A stretch of 64,000 bases of DNA, from NCBI RefSeq assembly GCF_013364215.1, contig NZ_CP054923.1, positions 4,030,001 through 4,094,000 of the forward strand, in the 5' to 3' direction. The notes beneath the pieces are model-generated. The model saw only the letters and a list, made by a program, of their open reading frames with translations, did no database searches and was not told the DNA's origin. Position 1 is the stretch's first letter. The number at the start of each line of letters is the position of its first letter. Source of the DNA: Verrucosispora sp. NA02020. Lineage in GTDB: Bacteria > Actinomycetota > Actinomycetes > Mycobacteriales > Micromonosporaceae. The position numbers and the translations under genes were made by a program. This document shows positions 26,523 through 32,644 of this stretch, one piece after another.

Positions 26523-27809
26523 ATGAGCGTCCGGGCCTTCTCCGTCGCCGTCGTCGTCCTCGCGATCGTGGCGATCCCCGCGACTGCCGGTGCGGCTGCG
26601 ATCACCGACCGTGTCGCCGCCGTGTCGCCGCCGCCTGCTGCGCCGGCCGCCACGCCGACTGCTGCGGTGCCCTGCCCGAAGGCCGTCGCGCCGAAGGTGA
26701 CCCGCTCGCCCCGGCCGACCCCGCCACCGTCGGACCCGGAGCACCGGGTGGTCGGCGGGGAGCCGCTGGCGACCTCGGGACTCGTCGTGCCGCCGGGCGT
26801 ACCGGCCCCGCCGAGGGTGACCGCGACCTCGTGGCTGGTGGCCGATCTGGACACCGGCACCGTGCTGGGTGGCTGTGGCCCGCACGAGTACGCCACCCCG
26901 GCCAGCGTGCAGAAGCTGCTACTGGCCGCGACCATGCTGCCCCGGCTCGATCCGCAGCAGGTGATCAGGGTGACCCCGGAGGACCTGGAGATCGCGCCCG
27001 GCTCCTCGGCGGTCGGGCTGCTGCCCGGTGGCCGGTACCGGGTGGAGACGCTCTGGTTGGGCCTGCTGTTGCAGTCCGGCAACGAGGCGGCCAACGCGCT
27101 GGCCCGCCTCGGCGGTGGCCCGGACGGTGCGGCGGGCGGGGTGCGGGCGATGAACGAGTACGCCCGGCACCTCGGCGCGTTGCAGACCCACGCGGTCACG
27201 CCGTCCGGGTTGGACGGTCCGGGGCAGTTCACCAGCGCGTACGACCTGGCGCTGATCGCCCGGGCCTGCTTCGCCGACCCGACGTTCCGCCGGTACGCGC
27301 TCACCGAACGCACCCGGATCCCGGCCCAGCGGGGGCTGGGCGCCAGGGGTTTCCAGATCCAGAACGAGAACCAGCTCGTGCACCGCTATCCGGGTGCGCT
27401 GGGCGGCAAGACCGGCTTCACCGACTACGCACGGCACACCTACGTCGGCGCCGCCGAGCGCGACGGTCGCCGGTTGGTGGTCACGCTGCTCGGTGCCGAG
27501 CCCCGACCGCAGCGCGGCTGGGAGCAGGGTGCCGCCCTACTCGACTGGGGTTTCCGGCTGCCCCGGGAGGCCGGCGTGGGTCGGCTGGTGGAGCCGGGGG
27601 AGTGGGACGCCGCACGAACGCCCGTACCGCCTCCGCCGGCCCTGCCCGCGCCGGCCGAGGCGCCGCCGGTGAGCACCACGACCTCGGCCACCGTCGACGA
27701 CCGCCCGGGCGCGGGCACGGTCGTGGCGCTGGCGGTCGGCGCGGCCGTGATCGCCCTGGCGGTGGTCGCCGCCCGCCGGATCCGCGCCTCCGGTCGCACC
27801 CGCGACTGA
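26523..27809 (+). CDS. D-alanyl-D-alanine carboxypeptidase (peptidase S11), copy 1
   Basis: 428 residues. Signal peptide at the start (FSVAVVVLAIVAIPATAGAA), a Pro-rich stretch, then a penicillin-binding catalytic domain with SxxK in PASVQKLLLAAT, SxN in QSGNEAANAL and KTG in GALGGKTGFTD. The C-terminus has a Thr/Pro linker and one membrane helix (VVALAVGAAVIALAVVAARR), so the enzyme is anchored outside. It should trim the terminal D-Ala from peptidoglycan stem peptides. The TTAGTCT box ends 8 bases before the ATG and there is no RBS, suggesting a leaderless transcript. A close paralogue follows. Confidence 0.92.
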   Translation: MSVRAFSVAVVVLAIVAIPATAGAAAITDRVAAVSPPPAAPAATPTAAVPCPKAVAPKVTRSPRPTPPPSDPEHRVVGGEPLATSGLVVPPGVPAPPRVTATSWLVADLDTGTVLGGCGPHEYATPASVQKLLLAATMLPRLDPQQVIRVTPEDLEIAPGSSAVGLLPGGRYRVETLWLGLLLQSGNEAANALARLGGGPDGAAGGVRAMNEYARHLGALQTHAVTPSGLDGPGQFTSAYDLALIARACFADPTFRRYALTERTRIPAQRGLGARGFQIQNENQLVHRYPGALGGKTGFTDYARHTYVGAAERDGRRLVVTLLGAEPRPQRGWEQGAALLDWGFRLPREAGVGRLVEPGEWDAARTPVPPPPALPAPAEAPPVSTTTSATVDDRPGAGTVVALAVGAAVIALAVVAARRIRASGRTRD

Positions 27810-27911
27810 CCCGACGATCCGCACCACCCGCCGGCCGGCGGACGCGCCGACCGCGTGTGCGATGGTCGATTTGCCGGACCAGTCGGTAATCACCCGATAG
27901 TGTCGCTGGAT

Positions 27912-29132
27912 GTGAGAGTCCGAGCCCTGGTCGTCGCGGTGGCGACGGCGCTCATGACCACACCGCTGCCGGCGACCGTGGCGGTGGCGGCACCCGTGCC
28001 GTGTCCACGTCCGGCACCGCCGGCTCCCGGGCCGTCGCAGCCGGTCACGCCGTCACCGGACCCGGTGCAGCGGGCGGTGGGCGGCGCGCGGCTGGCCACC
28101 CAGGGACTGGTCGTGCCGACGACGGTGCCCCGGCCGCCCGAGGTGGCCGCCACCTCGTGGCTGGTGGCCGACCTGGACACCGGTGCGGTGCTGGGCGGCT
28201 GTGGCCCGCACGAGTACGCCACCCCGGCCAGCGTGCAGAAGCTGCTACTGGCCGCGACCATGCTGCCCCGACTCGACCCGTACGACATGGTCACCATCAC
28301 CGCCGGGGACCTCGACATCGAACCCGGCAGTTCGGCCGTGGGGCTGGTGGAGGGCGGCCGGTACCGGGTGGAGACGCTCTGGCTCGGTCTGCTGCTGCGG
28401 TCCGGCAACGAGGTGGCGAACGCGCTGGCGCGGGCCGGTGGTGGGCCGGACGGCATGGCGGGCGGGCTGCGCGCGATGAACGAGCGGGCCCGGGCACTCG
28501 GCGCGTACCAGACGCACGCAGTGACCCCGTCCGGGCTGGACGGTCCGGGGCAGTTCACCAGCGCGTACGACCTGGCGCTGATCGCCCGCGCCTGCTTCGC
28601 CGACGAACAGTTCCGGCGGTACGCGGCCACCCGGGAGGCGAACATCCCGCCCCAGCCGGCGCAGGGCACGAAGGGCTTCGCCATCGACAACGACAACCAG
28701 TTGCTCTACCACTATCCGGGTGCGCTGGGCGGCAAGACCGGCTACACCGACCTGGCCCGGCACACCTACGTGGGCGCGGCCGAGCGGGGCGGGCGTCGAC
28801 TGGTGGTCACCCTGCTCGGCGCGGACGTCGTCGACAAGCGGGGCTGGGAGCAGGGTGCCGCGCTGCTCGACTGGGGGTTCGCGCTGCCCCGGGACACCTC
28901 GGTCGGGGTGCTGGTGAGTCCGGGCACCGCCACGTCCGCCGTACCGTCGGCCTCGGTGCCGCCGCAGGCGCTGCCCGGCGGGGCCGCAGCGGAGCCCGCA
29001 CCGCGGACGCTCGGCGCCCCGCTGCGGTGGGCCTCGCTGGTCGTGCTCGCCGTCGGCGTGACGCTGCTGGCCGGCGCGCTCGTCACCCGGCATCGCCGCC
29101 GTGCCGCCCACCGTGGCCGCCCGGCCCGCTGA
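27912..29132 (+). CDS. D-alanyl-D-alanine carboxypeptidase (peptidase S11), copy 2
   Basis: 406 residues from the GTG at 27912, chosen because the segment aligns base by base with the start of copy 1 (a GTG at 27900 is the alternative). Same plan: signal peptide, Pro-rich linker, SxxK in PASVQKLLLA, SxN in RSGNEVANAL, KTG in GGKTGYTDLA, C-terminal membrane helix. Long stretches of DNA around the active site match copy 1 exactly, indicating tandem duplication or gene conversion. Likely role: D,D-carboxypeptidase outside the membrane. Its last 32 bases overlap the dipeptidase gene. Confidence 0.92.
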   Translation: MRVRALVVAVATALMTTPLPATVAVAAPVPCPRPAPPAPGPSQPVTPSPDPVQRAVGGARLATQGLVVPTTVPRPPEVAATSWLVADLDTGAVLGGCGPHEYATPASVQKLLLAATMLPRLDPYDMVTITAGDLDIEPGSSAVGLVEGGRYRVETLWLGLLLRSGNEVANALARAGGGPDGMAGGLRAMNERARALGAYQTHAVTPSGLDGPGQFTSAYDLALIARACFADEQFRRYAATREANIPPQPAQGTKGFAIDNDNQLLYHYPGALGGKTGYTDLARHTYVGAAERGGRRLVVTLLGADVVDKRGWEQGAALLDWGFALPRDTSVGVLVSPGTATSAVPSASVPPQALPGGAAAEPAPRTLGAPLRWASLVVLAVGVTLLAGALVTRHRRRAAHRGRPAR

Positions 29133-30003
29133 ACCCGCCCGGTCCGCGTCGACAACACACCGGGCGACCGGTCCGGCCCGGTGCCGGCTCGGTCGGTGGG
29201 CGGTCGTCCCGACGGCCGTGGTGGGACTGGTCGCGGGGCTGGGCGGGTGCGGGCGGAACGCGCCGACGCCCGAGCCGTCCCGCACGCCACCGCCGGCGTC
29301 GGCACCGGCGCGGCCGGGCCTGGTGGTCCTGTCTGACCTGGACGGACGCATCCTCACCGACATCCGCTACGCCACCGCGCACAACTTCGTCGGTCGCCCG
29401 GTCGACGGCTACCAGGAGCCGCTCTGCCTGCTCACCGCGGCGGCCGCGCGGGCGTTGCGCCGGGTGCAGGACGCCGCCCTGGCCACCGGTCACCGCCTCA
29501 AGGTGTACGACTGCTACCGCCCGCAGCGTGCCGTGGACGACTTCGTGGCCTGGGGCGCCGACCCGGGGCGGCAGGAGACCAAGGCGGAGTTCTATCCCCG
29601 GGTGGCCAAGTCCGCGCTGTTCGACCGGGGCTACCTCGGTGCCCCCACGTCGCACAGCCGGGGCAGCACGGTCGACCTCACGCTGGTCGAGGAGCCGCCG
29701 CCCGAGCGGTCCGGGCCCGTCCCGGGTCGGCCCCCGGCCGCCTGCACCGACCCGTACGGCCGGCTTTCCACCGACGGCAGCGTGGACATGGGGACCGGCT
29801 TCGACTGCTTCGACCCGCTGTCGCACACCGACTCGACGGCGGTCGGCGCCACCGCACAGGCGAACCGGCGGTTGTTGCGGGACCTGATGACCGACGGCGG
29901 TTTCGTCGGTTACGACCGGGAGTGGTGGCACTTCCGCTACCGCGACGAGCCCTGGCCGGACACCTACTTCGACCTGCCGGTCACGCGCTCGTCGGCGGAC
30001 TGA
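29101..30003 (+). CDS. VanX-type D-Ala-D-Ala dipeptidase, predicted lipoprotein
   Basis: 300 residues from the GTG at 29101; other early in-frame GTGs are possible. An N-terminal hydrophobic segment ends in a lipobox (VAGLGGC). The M15D catalytic domain shows SHSRGSTVDLTLV (zinc His and Asp) and EWWHFRYRDEPWPDTYFDLP (Glu base and zinc His), plus YDCYRPQRAV, all typical of VanX. VanX cleaves free D-Ala-D-Ala. A membrane-anchored, exported form next to two D,D-carboxypeptidases suggests D-Ala recycling or envelope remodelling rather than classical cytoplasmic glycopeptide resistance. No vanA/vanH/vanRS genes are nearby. Confidence 0.87.
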   Translation: MPPTVAARPAEPARSASTTHRATGPARCRLGRWAVVPTAVVGLVAGLGGCGRNAPTPEPSRTPPPASAPARPGLVVLSDLDGRILTDIRYATAHNFVGRPVDGYQEPLCLLTAAAARALRRVQDAALATGHRLKVYDCYRPQRAVDDFVAWGADPGRQETKAEFYPRVAKSALFDRGYLGAPTSHSRGSTVDLTLVEEPPPERSGPVPGRPPAACTDPYGRLSTDGSVDMGTGFDCFDPLSHTDSTAVGATAQANRRLLRDLMTDGGFVGYDREWWHFRYRDEPWPDTYFDLPVTRSSAD

Positions 30004-30802
30004 GCGGGGCGAGGTCGCGCAGCGCCTCGGCGGTGGCCGGGTCGGCGGGGAAGAACGCCTCCACGGCCAGCCCGGAGACCGTCACGTCCAGCGGCGTGCC
30101 GAAGAGCGTGGTGGTGCTGAAGAAGGAGAGTTCGCTGTCGTCGTGCCGGAAACGCAGCGGGACGGCGACCCGTGCGGCGAGGTCACCGACCGGCTCGGCG
30201 GGTCCCTCGCCGCCGGGGTAGCCGCGCAGCTCGTCGTGCAGCGCGGTCAGCACCGGGTCGCTGGTCGTCTGGGCCTGGTGACGCAGTCGCCGGAGCAGAT
30301 GGGCGCGCCACTGCGCGAGGTTGAGGATGCGCGGTGCCATGCCGTCGGGGTGCAGGCTGAGCCGCAACACGTTGACCGGCGGGGTGAGCAGGTCGGGATG
30401 GGCGTCGGCGGTGAACAGGTCGATCGTGGGGTTGGCCTCGAGGAGGTGCCAGTGCCGGTCGACGAGCACGGCCGGGTACGGGTGGTGCCCGTCGAGGATC
30501 CGGCGGACGGCGGTGCGGACCGGGGCCAACTCCGGGTCGGCCAGGTCGTGCGCGGGGAAGGCGGGCGCGTACCCGCCGGCCAGCAGCATCACGTTGCGGG
30601 CGGCCAGCGGCAGGTCGAGTTGTTCGCCGAGCCGCATGAGCAACTCCCGGCTCGGCCGGGAGCGGCCGGTCTCCACGAAGCTCAGGTGCCGGGTCGAGAC
30701 GCCCGCCTCGATCGACAGGTCGAGCTGGCTCAGCCCGCGTACCCGCCGCCAGTCGCGCAGCAGCGTGCCGACCGGACGGCTCGGCGAGGTCACAGTGGTC
30801 AC
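29981..30802 (-). CDS. XRE regulator with MmyB-like ligand-binding domain
   Basis: 273 residues from a GTG at 30802. The HTH is LRDWRRVRGLSQLDLSIEAG, then VSTRHLSFVETGRSRPSREL. The remainder is the MmyB-like PAS-type domain: PYPAVLVDRHWHLLEANPTI, NVLRLSLHPDGMAPRILNLA, then DDSELSFFSTTTLFGTPLDV. MmyB in Streptomyces regulates methylenomycin genes, and fatty-acid ligands have been proposed for the family. It is convergent with and overlaps the 3' end of the VanX-type gene by 23 bases, and diverges from the NTF2-like gene, its likely target. Confidence 0.9.
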   Translation of the reverse strand: MTTVTSPSRPVGTLLRDWRRVRGLSQLDLSIEAGVSTRHLSFVETGRSRPSRELLMRLGEQLDLPLAARNVMLLAGGYAPAFPAHDLADPELAPVRTAVRRILDGHHPYPAVLVDRHWHLLEANPTIDLFTADAHPDLLTPPVNVLRLSLHPDGMAPRILNLAQWRAHLLRRLRHQAQTTSDPVLTALHDELRGYPGGEGPAEPVGDLAARVAVPLRFRHDDSELSFFSTTTLFGTPLDVTVSGLAVEAFFPADPATAEALRDLAPLSPPTSA

Positions 30803-30837
30803 CCCGCCGACCCTAGTGAGGGCTGGTCGCCCGAACC

Positions 30838-30854
30838 ATTACCCACGAGGTAAT
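30838..30854. promoter_or_regulatory. Inverted repeat operator candidate for the MmyB-like regulator
   Basis: ATTACC-CACGA-GGTAAT is a perfect 6-bp inverted repeat with a 5-base spacer, 36 bases upstream of the XRE gene start and 79 before the NTF2-like gene. It is AT-rich compared with its surroundings. Confidence 0.6.
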
Positions 30855-30932
30855 CGACACCATGCACGGCGGCCGGGAAACATCGGTCCCGGCACCGAGA
30901 GCCGGGCCGTATGTGGCGACGAGGAGACGGGG

Positions 30933-31301
30933 ATGGCTGTCGAGTTCGACGAGCTGGTCGAGCGGTACCTGGCGATCTGGAACGAGACCGACCCGGCGCG
31001 GCGACGCCGGGAGATCGACGACCTGTTCGCCGCCGAGGGGCGTTACGTCGACCCGCTGGTGGTCGCGGAGGGGCGCGACGCCGTCGACGCGACGATCGCG
31101 GCGGTGCAGGACCGGTTCCCCGGGATGACGTTCCGTGCGGTGGGTCCGGTCGACGGCCACCACCAGCAGGTCCGCTTCACCTGGGAACTCGGCCCTGAGG
31201 GTGTCGAGGCGCCGATCGCCGGATTCGACGTGGCGACCGTCGACGACGACGGCCGACTGACCCAGGTGCTGGGGTTCCTGGACCGGGTCCCGGTGGCGTA
31301 G
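30933..31301 (+). CDS. NTF2-like / SnoaL-like protein
   Basis: 122 residues, ATG at 30933 preceded by GAGGAG. The opening helix FDELVERYLAIWNETDPARR, the segment IDDLFAAEGRYVDPLVVAEG and the beta-sheet end DVATVDDDGRLTQVLGFLDR match the NTF2 fold of SnoaL-like polyketide cyclase relatives. In actinobacteria such single-domain proteins beside MmyB-type regulators are usually annotated as nuclear transport factor 2 family. Divergent from and probably regulated by the gene at 29981. Enzyme activity unproven. Confidence 0.82.
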   Translation: MAVEFDELVERYLAIWNETDPARRRREIDDLFAAEGRYVDPLVVAEGRDAVDATIAAVQDRFPGMTFRAVGPVDGHHQQVRFTWELGPEGVEAPIAGFDVATVDDDGRLTQVLGFLDRVPVA

Positions 31302-31304
31302 CCC

Positions 31305-31375
31305 CCGGACCGGCGACGGCCGGTCCGGAGTGGACGGGGGATGTCGCACCGGTGGGGGCACGCCGGTGCGACATC
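31305..31375 (+). terminator. Two hairpins downstream of the NTF2-like gene
   Basis: CCGGACCGGC/GCCGGTCCGG (31305-31314 and 31319-31328, 4-base loop) is followed by a 13-bp perfect stem (31340-31352 and 31363-31375, 10-base loop). Neither has a clear U-tract. They lie just after the NTF2-like stop and are probably terminators. The remaining 130 bases before the channel gene show nothing else distinct. Confidence 0.55.
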
Positions 31376-31512
31376 GCGCTCCGCGGAGGCCGGGCAGTCT
31401 GGCCCACGGCGTCCCGTACGCTGTGGGCCATGACTGCTGTACGTCGATGTCATCGTGACGCACGGTGGCCGGACGCGCCGGTCCCAGACCTCCCGTCGGG
31501 GTCGGTTGTCGG

Positions 31513-32442
31513 GTGATTGTCACGCGTGTGCCGGTCCAGCGGGGTGGGCCGGTGGAGCTGCCGCCCGAGTCCCGGCTCGCCCGCGCCTGCCACGAGATCG
31601 CCGCCTCGCGGTCGTTCGAGGTCACCATCGTCGCGGTGATCCTCGCCAACGGGGTGGTGCTCGGTCTGGAGACCTATCCCGATCTCGGCACGGCGGGCAC
31701 CGCGCTGCACGGCGTCGAGTGGTTCTTCCGGACGGTCTTCGTGGTCGAGATCGCCATCCGGCTGCTGGCCTACGGTCGCCGCCCGCAGGACTTCTTCCGG
31801 CACGGCTGGAACGTCTTCGACTTCCTGGTGATCGCGGCGATCTTCGTCCCGGGCCTGCATGGCGACTCGGCGCTGTTGCGGGTCGTCCGCGTGTTGCGGA
31901 TGGTGCGGCTGGTGCGGTTCTCGCCCGGCCTGCGCATGATCGTCGCGGCGTTGTGGCGCAGCCTGCCCGGTATCGGGGGGTTCCTCGCGCTGGCGATGGT
32001 GACGCTCTATGTGTACGGCATGGCCGGATGGTTGATCTTCAAGGACGCCTACCCGGAGGAATACGGGGACATCGGGCGGTCGTTGTTGACACTGTTCGTC
32101 TTGCTCTCCCTGGAGACGCTGCCGGACCTGATCGAGCAGGGCATGGAGTTCTCGCCGTGGACCGTGCTCTACTACGTGAGCTTCGTGGTGATCACCGTCA
32201 ACCTGCTGCTCAACATCCTCATCGCGGTCTTCGTCAACTCGATGGAGGAGGCCCGGCGGTTGGAGATGACCGAGGGGCTCGCCCCCGGCTACGACCAGGA
32301 CGGTGACGGGGTGCCCGACGAGTTGGACCGGATCGCGATCAGCCAACGGCTGGACGACCTGCGCACCCTCATCGTCGAGCTGGAACGAGAACTTCGTATC
32401 GACCGCGATGACGGGCGACTCCGACGTGCGGGACGAGACTGA
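31513..32442 (+). CDS. Voltage-gated cation channel (one-domain, NaChBac type) with Ca-binding-like loop
   Basis: 309 residues from a GTG at 31513; the start is approximate. Six membrane segments. S4 is LLRVVRVLRMVRLVRF with Arg at every third position (five in all). The pore loop reads LSLETLPDLIEQG where NavAb has TLESWSM, so Glu is kept, the Trp is replaced by Leu and an Asp stands at the last position. After S6 the chain has DQDGDGVPDELD, matching calcium-binding TSP3/EF-type loops, then a coiled coil (SQRLDDLRTLIVELERELRI), the usual tetramerising tail. Upstream of and colinear with the Mrp antiporter operon. A second channel is at 55726. Confidence 0.88.
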   Translation: MIVTRVPVQRGGPVELPPESRLARACHEIAASRSFEVTIVAVILANGVVLGLETYPDLGTAGTALHGVEWFFRTVFVVEIAIRLLAYGRRPQDFFRHGWNVFDFLVIAAIFVPGLHGDSALLRVVRVLRMVRLVRFSPGLRMIVAALWRSLPGIGGFLALAMVTLYVYGMAGWLIFKDAYPEEYGDIGRSLLTLFVLLSLETLPDLIEQGMEFSPWTVLYYVSFVVITVNLLLNILIAVFVNSMEEARRLEMTEGLAPGYDQDGDGVPDELDRIAISQRLDDLRTLIVELERELRIDRDDGRLRRAGRD

Positions 32443-32562
32443 ACGTCCGTTAAGGTGTGATCGGATCTCCTGGTGGGCCGCAGGTTTCGCGCGTGGGTCG
32501 GGTTGTGAACCGCACGTGAACTCGCACACGAGCCGGGGCGGTCTGTCAGGGTGACACACCTT

Positions 32563-32574
32563 TGATCCGGATCA
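32563..32574. promoter_or_regulatory. Palindrome upstream of mrpA
   Basis: TGATCCGGATCA is a perfect 12-bp palindrome, preceded by CACACCTT (32555-32562), whose complement AAGGTGTG occurs at 32452-32459, next to another TGATCGGATC-like sequence. All lie in the 202 bases between the channel gene and mrpA. Candidate control sites; the promoter itself is not clear. Confidence 0.4.
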
Positions 32575-32644
32575 CGGCAGATGCGGATTGCGGTCCTTAC
32601 CGGATAGGGTCGTCACACCGACGAATGATCTCTGGGGAGGGTGT

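Noticed and set aside
29101..30003. Vancomycin resistance operon
   Set aside because: Only a VanX-type gene is present. There is no VanH, VanA/B ligase or VanRS, and the protein is predicted to be exported.
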